Origin: Candidatus Coatesiibacteriota bacterium
GTDB taxonomy: Bacteria; JAFGND01
Reading direction: 5' to 3'
Length of the DNA stretch: 64,000 bases
Assembly: GCA_016927185.1 (NCBI GenBank)
Contig: JAFGND010000071.1
Span: forward strand, 1 to 64,000
Positions 34,482 to 44,052 of the stretch are shown here, piece after piece (within the stretch, counting starts at the first letter, position 1; each line of letters begins with the position of its first letter). The notes under the pieces are model-generated. The model saw only the letters and a list, made by a program, of their open reading frames with translations. It made no database searches and was not told the DNA's origin. A program made the position numbers and the translations under genes.

Positions 34482-36488
34482 TTATTTATTAAGAAGTTCC
34501 TTTGCCATTTTTACGATATGTTCAGCAGAACACTCGAACATTTTAATAAGTTCCCATGGGGCACCAGACTCTCCAAACCTATCTTTAACACCGATTTGTC
34601 CCATCTTAACAGGTTTGGTGTTGCTGATAGATGATTGAAGAATTGCTCCGGCTATAATATTACCAAAACCACCAACCTGATGTTCTTCAGCAGTAATTAC
34701 TACTCCAGTTTCTGATGCAGATTTTGCTATTGATTCTATATCAAGAGGTTTGATAGTATGAACATTAAGTACTCTTGCTTCAATATTGAATTCTTTCTTC
34801 AGAATCCATGAAGCTCTCATTGCTTCAGGAACCATCGGACCACATGCAATAATTGAAATATCTTCATTTTCATTCTTGTATTCTGAAGCAAGAATGTGTT
34901 CAAAAGCTTCCTTGAAATCCTGTTTTTCGCCTCTGAATCTTATAACATTAGCTTTTCCGAAGACAAAAGGACTCTTCATTGTTGTAACTACTGGCGTTGC
35001 TTCCCTTGCAAAACGCAAGTATTTGGGATGCGTTTCATTGAATAACAGATGATCAGTTGCCCTGTATGTTTCAATGCTGTCACATGGGACAGATAAAAGC
35101 ATATTAGGAATTGATGCAATAATTGATATTTCTTCCAAAGCTTGATGCGTTGCTCCATCTGGCCCAACACTTACCCCACCATGTGCTCCACCAATCATGA
35201 CATTCAGATCACCATAGGCAACTGTTGTTCTAAGCTGATCAGCATTTCTCATAGAAGCAAAAACACCATAAGTACCAATAACGGGGAGTTTGCCTTCTTT
35301 AGCCAGTCCTGCTGCTATACATGTCATATTTGCTTCAGCAATCCCGATTGAAAGGAAGCGATTTTTTCGCTCAGGATTAGATTTATAGAACTCCGAAATA
35401 GTAATTGAGCCAGATATGTCTGCTCCAAGACATACAACACGTTCATCATTTCCTTTTTCTTTAAGCAATCTTCCAAATCCCATCCTGGTTGGATCCATTT
35501 GAACCTTCATTATTTCCTTGGAATTCCACCAGTAATTCTCCTTGAATTTAGGCATTGATTCAGCAATTTTCTTGTCTGCATCTTCCTGGAATTTTTTGGC
35601 AATATCAAACATCGTATCAACAACTTCAGGATTATCAAGACCTATTTGTGCAATTGCCTTGTTCATTTCCTCACAGGATGGAGATTTACCATGCCATCCA
35701 GCAATATCCTCCATGAAGTCAACACCTTTGCCTTTTATTGTTTCAAAAATGATTACAGAAGGCTTGCCAACTACTTTTAAGGCTTTGTTGAATGTATCTA
35801 CTATTTCTTTCATGTCATGCCCATTTGCTACGAAAACTTCCCACCCAAAAGCTTTATATTTATCTTCAAGAGGTTCAACATTCATTACATCCTTAACCCA
35901 GCCGTCAATCTGGAGTCTGTTTCTATCAATTATTCCTATTACGTTATCTAGCTTGAAATGACCTGCAGACATAACTGCTTCCCATATCTGTCCTTCCTGC
36001 TGTTCACCATCTCCCATAATAGCGAATACTTTATAGTCTTTTTTATCAAGTCTGGCTGCAAGTGCCATTCCTACAGCTGAAGACAATCCCTGACCTAATG
36101 AGCCTGTAGAGATCTCAACACCTGGTAATTTTTGCCAGTGTGGGTGTCCCTGAAAAGGACTGCCGAATTTCCTTAATGTAGCTACTCCCTCAACAGGGAA
36201 ATAGCCTGACATGCCTAATGCTATATATAATGAAGGTGCTTTATGCCCAACTGACCAAATGATTCTATCCCTGTTTTCCCAGGTATAGTTTTCAGGATCG
36301 TGTCTTGCTATATGAAGATACAAGGCTGCTGCAATATCCATGATAGATAGAGTTCCTCCTGAATGCCCTGATTTAGCAGCGCACAAGGAAACCATATTAT
36401 AAATACGCATCTCCTGAGCAGCTTTTTCCAAATCTTTGATATCATATTCTTTGCGTATTTTTCCAGTTTTAGAATCCAATAATGGCAT
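34482..36488 (-). CDS. tkt: Transketolase (single chain)
   Basis: 668 residues; ribosome site AGGAGG before ATG. Transfers two-carbon ketol units in the pentose phosphate pathway with thiamine diphosphate. The TPP region shows STGSLGQGLSSAVGMALAAR, the GDGEQQEGQIWEAVMS motif and IDRNRLQIDG; then GWHGKSPS. The pyrimidine-binding domain has SIGIAEANMTCIAAGLAKEG and HGGVSVGPDGATHQALEEIS. The C-terminal domain has QVGGFGN and DRFGESGAPWELI. Full length in one chain rather than split N/C subunits, as seen in many related lineages. Confidence 0.93.
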   Translation of the reverse strand: MPLLDSKTGKIRKEYDIKDLEKAAQEMRIYNMVSLCAAKSGHSGGTLSIMDIAAALYLHIARHDPENYTWENRDRIIWSVGHKAPSLYIALGMSGYFPVEGVATLRKFGSPFQGHPHWQKLPGVEISTGSLGQGLSSAVGMALAARLDKKDYKVFAIMGDGEQQEGQIWEAVMSAGHFKLDNVIGIIDRNRLQIDGWVKDVMNVEPLEDKYKAFGWEVFVANGHDMKEIVDTFNKALKVVGKPSVIIFETIKGKGVDFMEDIAGWHGKSPSCEEMNKAIAQIGLDNPEVVDTMFDIAKKFQEDADKKIAESMPKFKENYWWNSKEIMKVQMDPTRMGFGRLLKEKGNDERVVCLGADISGSITISEFYKSNPERKNRFLSIGIAEANMTCIAAGLAKEGKLPVIGTYGVFASMRNADQLRTTVAYGDLNVMIGGAHGGVSVGPDGATHQALEEISIIASIPNMLLSVPCDSIETYRATDHLLFNETHPKYLRFAREATPVVTTMKSPFVFGKANVIRFRGEKQDFKEAFEHILASEYKNENEDISIIACGPMVPEAMRASWILKKEFNIEARVLNVHTIKPLDIESIAKSASETGVVITAEEHQVGGFGNIIAGAILQSSISNTKPVKMGQIGVKDRFGESGAPWELIKMFECSAEHIVKMAKELLNK

Positions 36489-36572
36489 TTTAACCTCCTT
36501 GAATATTTAAAATGTATATATTATTGGCAAAGAGTGAAAGCTTGTTTAGTTTGTCAAGTTTAATAGTCAGTA

Positions 36573-37256
36573 TTAGAATTCCCTGAAGTACAGTGCTATA
36601 TTCCTGAGTATCCGATCAGCTCCTGTAGGTTTGTGAGGTATTAGTTCTAGTAAATGATTGGGATTTAATCCTTTTTCTATCAAGATTTTTTCTTCAATAT
36701 ATATACACTTCTTTCCAGTCTCTATATCTATCTCAGGATGGAATTGGAGTCCAATAGCTGGTCTATTTTTATCAATCATTATTTGATTATTGCAGTCTTT
36801 TGAATATGCAATTATCTCGAATCCTTCAGGTAATTCCTTTACCATGTCATAATGAGCAGACATTGCATGAAAAGGATTTTCAAGTTCATTAAATATTACA
36901 TGGTTCTTTATTATATATATTGGAATGAATGTCATTTCAGGAATTGGTGCTTTAGATACTGCTTTTATATCTGCCAAAGCCCTTGCAATGAGCTGATGTC
37001 CATAGCAGATTCCAAGGATGGGTACATTACTGTAATAAATATCATTAACCCAGGAAAGCAATACTGGAAGCCATTCATAGTCTCGAATTATTGAGTACTC
37101 AGAACCTGTCAGAACAACTATCTCTCCCTTTTTTACCTTTGGATATTTATCTTTGAATCCGTTGTAATATATGCAGTTATATTCAACTCCGAAATCTCGC
37201 TTGAATCTTGGAAAGCTATCCTGTTTTAAACTTAAGTCAATTATGTTGATATTCAT
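36573..37256 (-). CDS. Class I glutamine amidotransferase-like protein
   Basis: 227 residues. It has the nucleophile elbow PILGICYGHQLIARAL and the FHPE motif (LQFHPEIDIETG), completing a Cys-His-Glu triad. It lacks the GuaA synthetase domains. Stand-alone domains of this kind include GuaAa-like amidases and gamma-glutamyl hydrolase-like proteins, and the substrate cannot be decided. Its start overlaps the aspS stop by one base, so it is co-translated with aspS. Confidence 0.82.
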   Translation of the reverse strand: MNINIIDLSLKQDSFPRFKRDFGVEYNCIYYNGFKDKYPKVKKGEIVVLTGSEYSIIRDYEWLPVLLSWVNDIYYSNVPILGICYGHQLIARALADIKAVSKAPIPEMTFIPIYIIKNHVIFNELENPFHAMSAHYDMVKELPEGFEIIAYSKDCNNQIMIDKNRPAIGLQFHPEIDIETGKKCIYIEEKILIEKGLNPNHLLELIPHKPTGADRILRNIALYFREF

Positions 37257-39064
37257 TACCCTGTTTCCTTTTTTTCAACGTTTTTTGAAACAAGATTTAT
37301 TCCTAATTCCGCAAGCTGCTCTTTATCAACTTCAGATGGAGCTTTAGTCATAAGACATAAACCTGTTGATGTTTTTGGGAAAGCATAAACATCTCTTAAA
37401 CTATCCAAGCCAAGCATTATCATTACAAGCCTGTCTATACCAGGTGCTATTCCACCATGAGGAGGTGCTCCATATTTCAATGCATCAAGAAGGAAGCCGA
37501 ACCTTCTGTCAATTTCAGCTTTGCTCATGCCAATAATTTCAAGTATCTTGTATTGTATTTTGGGGTCATGATTTCTTATGGAACCGCTTGAAAGCTCTAT
37601 ACCATTAAGTACCAGATCATAACATCTCGCTCTGCATTTCAGTGCTTTTTCTTTTTCTTCTGACAGATATCCTTCTCTGTAATCATCCATATTAGGTTGA
37701 GTGAATGGATGGTGTTCTGTTTCAATCTTTTGCTCTTCTTCATTCCATTTGAAAAGAGGGAAATCGGTTATCCAGCAGAATTTAAAATCATTCTTATCAA
37801 TCAGTTTTGCAGTTTTAGCTATATGATTTCTTAATACCCCGAGTTGGCTAGAGATTTCAGATTCCTTCCCTGCAAGCAGAACTAGTAAATCAGTTTCCTT
37901 GATTCTTCCATTTAAAAGACTAGCTTCTGTTATTGAGACGTATTTTTTTATTGTTCCTTGAATTTCCTGATTATTGCTTTTCAGCCAGATAAATCCTGTT
38001 TCTTGAAGCCTGAAGCTTCTCTGTTGTTCTTTCATCCATTCTTGCAAGTTTTCTATCTCTTTCCTTGAATAATTGCTCCCATCTGCAATTTTTATCCCGA
38101 GAATTCTTCCTGAATCCTCTATTGTTTTCTGGAAAACGGGAAATGAAGATTCTTTGAAAAGGTCAGAGTAATCTTCTATTTTCATTTCAAATCTGATATC
38201 AGGTTTATCTGTGCCATATTCCGTTAATGCTTTTAAATAAGAGATTCTCTGGAAAGGAGTTTGAATATTGACATTCAAGCATGTCTTGAATATATTGCAG
38301 AAGAGTCTTTCGGTAATATCATAAATATCTTCCTCATTAACAAAGCTCATTTCCAGATCTAGCTGAGTAAATTCAGGTTGTCTGTCCGATCTTGAATCTT
38401 CATCCCTGAAACATCGCGCTATCTGGAAATATTTGTCAAATCCTGCTATCATAGACAGCTGTTTGAATAATTGTGGACTCTGAGGAAGTGCATAGAATTT
38501 CCCCTGATAAATTCTGCTGGGAACTATATAATCCCTTGCTCCTTCTGGTGTTGAACGAATAAGCATTGGAGTTTCTATTTCTATGAAACCCTCTTTGTAG
38601 AGGAATTCTCTTATTGCTTTTACTACTTCATGTCTGAAGATTACATTTTTCTGGAGGAAGGGTCTCCTCAGATCCAGAAATCTGTATACCAGTCTCAAGT
38701 CCTCTTTAGCATCAGTATTGTCTGTTATCAAGAAAGGAGGAGTTTCTGATTCATTTAATAAGGTTAATTCTGATGCAAGCATTTCTAGATAACCTGTTGG
38801 TAAATTCGGATTCGGATTAGAACGTTTTCTTATAATTCCCACAACCTCTATAATAAACTCACTTCTTATATTTTTTGCTATTCTTAGAAGTTCCTCTTCA
38901 CATGATTCTGGTTCAAAGACTATTTGGAAAATACCACTTCTGTCTCTAAGATCGATAAAAATCACTCCTCCAAGATCTCTTTGCCTCTGCACCCATCCAC
39001 AAAGTGTTACTTTCTTTCCTAGCAGACAATCATTTACTTCTCCTGCGTAACAAGTCCTATTCAT
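37256..39064 (-). CDS. aspS: Aspartyl-tRNA synthetase, bacterial type
   Basis: 602 residues. An OB-fold anticodon domain (VTLCGWVQRQRDLGGVIFID) is followed by the class II core: motif 2 FRDEDSRSDRQPEFTQLDLE and motif 3 GIAPGIDRLVMIMLG. A bacterial GAD insertion lies in the middle. The HHPFTQPN signature is present. Charges tRNA-Asp. It might also charge tRNA-Asn: an AsnB-type synthetase is in the window, but no AsnS or GatCAB. The start overlaps the VanZ-like stop by 4 nt. Confidence 0.97.
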   Translation of the reverse strand: MNRTCYAGEVNDCLLGKKVTLCGWVQRQRDLGGVIFIDLRDRSGIFQIVFEPESCEEELLRIAKNIRSEFIIEVVGIIRKRSNPNPNLPTGYLEMLASELTLLNESETPPFLITDNTDAKEDLRLVYRFLDLRRPFLQKNVIFRHEVVKAIREFLYKEGFIEIETPMLIRSTPEGARDYIVPSRIYQGKFYALPQSPQLFKQLSMIAGFDKYFQIARCFRDEDSRSDRQPEFTQLDLEMSFVNEEDIYDITERLFCNIFKTCLNVNIQTPFQRISYLKALTEYGTDKPDIRFEMKIEDYSDLFKESSFPVFQKTIEDSGRILGIKIADGSNYSRKEIENLQEWMKEQQRSFRLQETGFIWLKSNNQEIQGTIKKYVSITEASLLNGRIKETDLLVLLAGKESEISSQLGVLRNHIAKTAKLIDKNDFKFCWITDFPLFKWNEEEQKIETEHHPFTQPNMDDYREGYLSEEKEKALKCRARCYDLVLNGIELSSGSIRNHDPKIQYKILEIIGMSKAEIDRRFGFLLDALKYGAPPHGGIAPGIDRLVMIMLGLDSLRDVYAFPKTSTGLCLMTKAPSEVDKEQLAELGINLVSKNVEKKETG

Positions 39065-39420
39065 TTAATTATCCTCCAAGTAAGTAAGAAACCAATAATT
39101 ATTCCCAGTGTATCTGCTGTAAAGTCAATTATATCGCAGCTTCTTCCTGGTATATATTTTTGATGAAGTTCATCAATCATTGCAAAAATAACTCCAATGC
39201 ATAACGGGAAGAATATTGATGTGATGAGATTGAAGCTTATTCTAGATGCTTTTGTGAGAAAATATCCAAATATTCCATACAGAAAGAAATGAGCTAATTT
39301 GTCAGCACCTGGAAACAATGGAATCTTTGGTAATTCAGGCCCTGGAATAGTAGTGATTGTCAGGATGAATATTCCCCAGATAATTGAAGGAAGCCATATC
39401 CTGTATTTGCTATTTCTCAT
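39061..39420 (-). CDS. VanZ-like membrane protein (second of tandem pair)
   Basis: 119 residues, four TM helices. Signature PGADKLAHFFLYGIFGYFL and the acidic IDELHQKYIPGRSCDIIDFTADT are the VanZ-like pattern (conserved D-K-x-x-H and DE-x-H-Q-x-x-x-P-x-R). VanZ proteins confer teicoplanin tolerance in enterococci; most homologues have unknown cell-envelope roles. Overlaps the upstream VanZ gene by 11 nt and aspS by 4 nt. Confidence 0.85.
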   Translation of the reverse strand: MRNSKYRIWLPSIIWGIFILTITTIPGPELPKIPLFPGADKLAHFFLYGIFGYFLTKASRISFNLITSIFFPLCIGVIFAMIDELHQKYIPGRSCDIIDFTADTLGIIIGFLLTWRIIK

Positions 39421-39820
39421 GAATACCTTTTCTTATTTTATAAACTACAATTCCAAATATAATCCCAACTACTATTCCTGCAATATTTGCCAGGGCATCA
39501 TCAGACTTGCAGAATCTGCCAGGGATGAAAATTTGGTGAAGTTCATCAAATGCTGCGAAAAGTGAAGTTGAAAATAAGGCCAGTAAAATTGCCTTGAAAA
39601 AATCTGTTCTAATGAATGCAGATTTTAAAGTACTCATGCCAAGAAAGATATAAGCAATAACATGTAGTGTCTTATCTTCTCCAGGTATGCCTTTCTCAGC
39701 TTCATCATAGAATTTATTCCTGGGGATAGATGTCAGCAATAGTATCAAACAAGCATAAAGTATTGGGTATTTCCAGATGGAAATGAATGACTGAGTTTTA
39801 TTCATCAAGTGCTGGTTCAA
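39410..39820 (-). CDS. VanZ-like membrane protein (first of tandem pair)
   Basis: 136 residues, four TM helices, with GEDKTLHVIAYIFLGMS and FDELHQIFIPGRFCKSDDALANIAG. Same signature as the downstream paralogue, but a longer N-terminus. The two genes overlap and probably come from a tandem duplication with subsequent divergence. Its start overlaps the GT2 gene by 23 nt. Confidence 0.85.
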   Translation of the reverse strand: MNQHLMNKTQSFISIWKYPILYACLILLLTSIPRNKFYDEAEKGIPGEDKTLHVIAYIFLGMSTLKSAFIRTDFFKAILLALFSTSLFAAFDELHQIFIPGRFCKSDDALANIAGIVVGIIFGIVVYKIRKGIHEK

Positions 39821-40760
39821 ACAATTTGAAATGAGGAAGTGCTCTTCCCCTGCTAGTAACTATAAGCTCACCCAGAAGCCCAGTAAAAATTAACTGCAAT
39901 CCGAAAACCATCAAGAAAAGCCCCAGAGCTATACTTGCATAATGTCCGATTCTTCCCTCAATAAGCCCTGTGATTGTTCTGTAAGCATTATAAATAAAAC
40001 CAATGCTTCCAATAATAAGACCTGTGATTCCAAAAACATGCAAGGGTCTTGTTCCATAACGGGTAAGGAAAATCATTGTTAGAAGATCCAGTATACCTTT
40101 TATGAATCTGCTGGTTCCATATTTTGTTTTACCAGTGTATCTTGGCAGATTCTCAACTTTTATCTCATCTATATTAAATCCCAAACCATGAGCTAACACT
40201 GGTATAAATCTATACAACTCACCATAAATGTCTAGCTTCGTATATAATTCTCTCTTGTATGCTTTGAAGGGACAATTGAAATCATGCAGTTTTAATCCCA
40301 AACCCCATGCAACCATTTTATTGAATATCCTTGATGGGAAAGCCCTTGTGAATGAACCTTTGCCTTTATATTTCCAGCCATTAACAAGATCATAACCGGA
40401 ATTGATACTTTCAATGAAAGATGGAATTTCAAAGGGATCATCCTGCAAATCTCCATCCATTGTAATGAGTACTTTACCTGAAGCTTGTGAGAAACCAAGA
40501 GTATATGCATTTGCTTTACCTAGATTTCTTCCCAGAGAGATTATCTTGATTGAAATATCCTTGACAGGTTTAAGTTTCAGTAATTCAAATAGTGTTTTAT
40601 CTTTAGAGCCATCATTAATATAAATCAGCTCAACAGGATTGGGGAATTTTTTTTTTGCATTCCTTATTTTTTCAAATAATGGAAGTATATTACCCTGTTC
40701 ATTGTAACAAGGTATCAAAATGGATATTAAATCAATGTTTCCCAGATATCGTTTATTCAT
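39798..40760 (-). CDS. GT2 glycosyltransferase, GtrB/ArnC type with two TM helices
   Basis: 320 residues. Catalytic domain: ISILIPCYNEQGNILPLFEK, YINDGSKDKT, ITMDGDLQDDP, then LPRYTGKTKYGTSRFIKG. Two C-terminal TM helices (about 240-262 and 277-302) anchor it, as in GtrB/ArnC. It likely makes an undecaprenyl-phosphate-linked sugar at the inner membrane. It starts the operon GT2-VanZ-VanZ-aspS-amidotransferase, so a lipid-linked sugar product and the VanZ proteins may work on the same envelope process (inference). Confidence 0.88.
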   Translation of the reverse strand: MNKRYLGNIDLISILIPCYNEQGNILPLFEKIRNAKKKFPNPVELIYINDGSKDKTLFELLKLKPVKDISIKIISLGRNLGKANAYTLGFSQASGKVLITMDGDLQDDPFEIPSFIESINSGYDLVNGWKYKGKGSFTRAFPSRIFNKMVAWGLGLKLHDFNCPFKAYKRELYTKLDIYGELYRFIPVLAHGLGFNIDEIKVENLPRYTGKTKYGTSRFIKGILDLLTMIFLTRYGTRPLHVFGITGLIIGSIGFIYNAYRTITGLIEGRIGHYASIALGLFLMVFGLQLIFTGLLGELIVTSRGRALPHFKLFEPALDE

Positions 40761-40870
40761 GTCGTTGATATCATATGAATAAATAATTGCGTCAAGAGAA
40801 AAGGGAACAACTGTTTATTTAGTTAATCCTGTAAAAATAGAATAACCATGAAGTCATTTTTCCTGCAAAC

Positions 40871-43468
40871 CTAGTATTTCTTGAGTTCCTGTTTCCAGAA
40901 TTCCACTCTTTGCATAAGTTCAAGCGGAGTGATTGAATTCAGATCAAGGGATTTTATCTCCTCAGCAATTATTTCAGAAGGAGGTGAAAACAAAGTAAGT
41001 TGTACAGAAACATCATTAGAACCAGTATCTATTTGACTTTTTAGCATTTTTTGCTCTTTTTCAAGCTCACTTAGAATAGTATTAGCTCTTTTTATTACGC
41101 TTTTAGGAAGCCCAGCCATTTTTGCTACATGAATACCATAGCTCCTGTCAGAATAACCTTTCCTCACTTTCCGAAGAAACAATACTTTATCCTCTGTTTC
41201 CTGGACTGCAACTGTATAATTGATTATGCCTTTTGCAGATTCTTCAAGAATAGTGAGCTCATGATAATGGGTAGCGAAAATGGTTTTTGCCTTCTTGTTC
41301 GGTGTATCATTAATATATTCAACAACTGCCCAGGCTATTGATAAACCATCATAAGTGCTTGTTCCCCTCCCTATCTCATCCAGAAGTATAAGTGATTTAT
41401 TTGTGGAGTGATTCAGAATATATGCAGTTTCATTCATTTCAACCAGGAAAGTACTTGCACCACTCAGAATATCATCGGAAGCCCCTACTCTAGTGAACAG
41501 TCTGTCTATAAGACCTATTCTGGCAGAAACAGCTGGAACAAAGCTTCCTGCTTGAGCCATCAATGCAATCAAGGCAATCTGTCTCAGATATGTGCTTTTT
41601 CCTGCCATATTAGGTCCAGTAAGGATTATTGTCTGGATTTCTGGAGGATTTATGAACAAATCATTAGGTATGAAAGATTCATAAGGCATGAGTTGTTCTA
41701 TAACAGGATGTCTGCCTTCAATTATTTCTAAACTGTTTGAATCATTTATTTCCGGACGTATATATGTGAAATCCCTTGCACATTTTGCGAATGAACAAAG
41801 CACATCAAGGCTTGCTATTATTTTCGATAAGTGCTTAAGATTATGCATGGATTTTCTGATTCTTGAATTCAGGATTTTAAAAAGCCCATTTTCTATTTCA
41901 TTTATTTTCTCATCTGCACTATAGATTTTCTCTTCATATTCCTTTATTTCAGCAGTAAAATATCTTTCTGCATTCAAGGTTGTTTGCTTTCTTATGAAAT
42001 CTTCAGGCAACTCTCCCTTAAAGGATTTTGGGATTTCAATGTAATAACCAAACACCTTGTTATATTTCACTTTCAATCTGTCTACACCTGTTCTTTTTCT
42101 CTCCCTGTTTTCTATCTGTGCAATTATCTCCTGGGCGTTCTTGGTGAGTTTCTTGTAACTATCGAGTTCTTCAGATACTCCTTCTTTTATTGTTGTACCA
42201 TCTCCAACTTGAAGGGGAGGGGATTCCTGGATAGTCTGTTCTATATCCTCGGCAATATTGCTTAAATTAACAGTTTTCAAAGCCTCATATAGTTTCGTAA
42301 TATTTTTCTCCCCAATTAGATTGAGAATTTTCTGATGAGATCTTATTGCTGTAGCAATATTAAGGATTTGCCTTGGATTTGCCTTATCCATAGCCAGTTT
42401 TCCTAGGATCCTCTCAAGGTCTGATATTTTTGATAGAATTGACTTTATCTCAGCCAGGAATAATCCATCTTCAGTAAAAAAATCTACTATATCATGTCTG
42501 GTTTTTATCTTGCTAATGCTATAAAGAGGGAAAGTAAGCCATTCTCTCAGTAATCTTGCTCCCATTGGAGTATCAGTCTTATCAAGAATTCCTGCAAGAC
42601 TTCTGCTTGAATCTCTTTCACGTTTGGAGTGAAGGATTTCTAGATGACTGAGTGTAGAACGATCTATTTTCAGATAGTCGTTTGAACTTATAACCTCTAC
42701 TGCTTCAACATGAAGTAAGGCGTCTTTCTTATTGGCAGATAAATAAGTTGTAATTGCCCCAATCACTCTGATCATGGGTTTGCTTTCTATACCCCATCCA
42801 TCCAGATTACTTAAACCAAAATAATCCAATATGGCTTTTTCAGCCTGGTGAAACATGAAATAATAATCAGGAATAAGTGTAATAGTGATTGAAGCAAAAA
42901 GTGAATTCCATGGATTTTTCCTGTCCTTCATCGAATCAGGTAGCAGAAGTTCCTTGGGAGAGATTTTTGCTATTTCATCAATTATATTATCAAGATTGTT
43001 TTCTGTTACCTTGAATACTCCCGTTGTAATGTCTATATATGCAAGAGCTACTTTGTCAGCTTCCTCTACAACAGCTCCAAGATAAGCAGCTTCTGCTGGG
43101 TTTAGAAGTGAAGAACTTGTTACAGTACCTGCAGTTACAACATCAATTACTTCTCTCTTTACAATCCCCTTTGCCTTTTTGGGATCTTCAACCTGTTCAC
43201 ATATTGCTACTTTATATCCTGCTTTTATCATTTTCGGAAGATATTCATCAAGTGCTTTATATGGGAAACCTGCAAGAGGGACATCTTCTCCTCTATCTTT
43301 TCCCCTTGTTGTAAGCACTATTTGAAGTACAACAGATGCAATTTTAGCATCTTCAAAGAACATCTCATAAAAATCACCCATTCTGAAAAAAAGAATGGAA
43401 TCGGGATATTGGTCTTTTATGCTTTTATATTGTTTTATCAAAGGGGTTAATGTATCTTTAGTATCCAT
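40871..43468 (-). CDS. mutS: DNA mismatch repair protein MutS
   Basis: 865 residues, full length. The mismatch-binding domain begins TPLIKQYKSIKDQYPDSILFFRMGDFYEMF (shown up to its key FYEMF, the Phe-x-Glu wedge). The ATPase has Walker A TGPNMAGKSTYLRQ, the signature GASTFLVEM, Walker B LILLDEIGRGTSTYDG and FATHYHEL. The C-terminal region includes a helix-turn-helix and ends LMQRVEFWKQELKKY. No mutL is adjacent. It runs divergently from the zf-HC2 gene. Confidence 0.97.
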   Translation of the reverse strand: MDTKDTLTPLIKQYKSIKDQYPDSILFFRMGDFYEMFFEDAKIASVVLQIVLTTRGKDRGEDVPLAGFPYKALDEYLPKMIKAGYKVAICEQVEDPKKAKGIVKREVIDVVTAGTVTSSSLLNPAEAAYLGAVVEEADKVALAYIDITTGVFKVTENNLDNIIDEIAKISPKELLLPDSMKDRKNPWNSLFASITITLIPDYYFMFHQAEKAILDYFGLSNLDGWGIESKPMIRVIGAITTYLSANKKDALLHVEAVEVISSNDYLKIDRSTLSHLEILHSKRERDSSRSLAGILDKTDTPMGARLLREWLTFPLYSISKIKTRHDIVDFFTEDGLFLAEIKSILSKISDLERILGKLAMDKANPRQILNIATAIRSHQKILNLIGEKNITKLYEALKTVNLSNIAEDIEQTIQESPPLQVGDGTTIKEGVSEELDSYKKLTKNAQEIIAQIENRERKRTGVDRLKVKYNKVFGYYIEIPKSFKGELPEDFIRKQTTLNAERYFTAEIKEYEEKIYSADEKINEIENGLFKILNSRIRKSMHNLKHLSKIIASLDVLCSFAKCARDFTYIRPEINDSNSLEIIEGRHPVIEQLMPYESFIPNDLFINPPEIQTIILTGPNMAGKSTYLRQIALIALMAQAGSFVPAVSARIGLIDRLFTRVGASDDILSGASTFLVEMNETAYILNHSTNKSLILLDEIGRGTSTYDGLSIAWAVVEYINDTPNKKAKTIFATHYHELTILEESAKGIINYTVAVQETEDKVLFLRKVRKGYSDRSYGIHVAKMAGLPKSVIKRANTILSELEKEQKMLKSQIDTGSNDVSVQLTLFSPPSEIIAEEIKSLDLNSITPLELMQRVEFWKQELKKY

Positions 43469-43550
43469 AATATTTCACTTTCAAAATTTTTTTCAAAAAA
43501 GCTTGACTTTCATCCCTATAGTTATTTTGAATAACGCAAGGAGAGTAAAT

Positions 43551-44042
43551 ATGCAATCTTGTCAATTCGATTTTGAATATATTATTAAATATTTATATAA
43601 TGAACTTTCAGAAGAAGAGCAGGAATATCTGGAAAATCATCTTTTTAACTGTGAAAAATGCAGGGAAATGCTGGAAAAAATAAGAAAATCAGACGATTTA
43701 CTCTTGGAGAATCTTAAATATGATTTTATTGCAGGTTTTTTGCAAAGAGATATTGTATCAGTAAGCAATATGGAATTTGCATTAGCAGCTTCAGACAAAG
43801 AGGTTACTGAACCTGAAATTCTCGGGACATTTTATTCTATTGATTTCAGATTCAAGTTAACCATCCTGAAACTGGTAAACGGTTTTTACAAAGCATTTCT
43901 GAAGGATCTTGATGACAAATATTTAACAGGAAAACAAGTAAGATTGACTGAAGATAATAAAGTATATCAGACAGATGAAGAAGGAAGTTTCGTTATTTCA
44001 ACAAAATTAAACTTACCTGTAAGATTTATCCTTGAAGAATAA
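43551..44042 (+). CDS. Zinc-finger (zf-HC2) protein with regulatory-like C-terminus
   Basis: 163 residues, ATG after AAGGAGAG. The N-terminus holds a putative anti-sigma-type zinc finger: C4, then H30-x3-C34-x2-C37 (ENHLFNCEKC). No TM helix follows. The C-terminal 60 residues resemble a small beta-sandwich (KQVRLTEDNKVYQTDEEGSFVIST). Such proteins sequester ECF sigma factors, but no sigma gene is adjacent, so this is only family-based. It is followed closely by a lipoprotein protease gene. Confidence 0.7.
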   Translation: MQSCQFDFEYIIKYLYNELSEEEQEYLENHLFNCEKCREMLEKIRKSDDLLLENLKYDFIAGFLQRDIVSVSNMEFALAASDKEVTEPEILGTFYSIDFRFKLTILKLVNGFYKAFLKDLDDKYLTGKQVRLTEDNKVYQTDEEGSFVISTKLNLPVRFILEE

Positions 44043-44052
44043 TAAAGAGACA

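Noticed and set aside
35542-35961. 139-codon plus-strand open frame inside transketolase
   Set aside because: It lies fully opposite conserved transketolase sequence and has no ribosome site or family resemblance.
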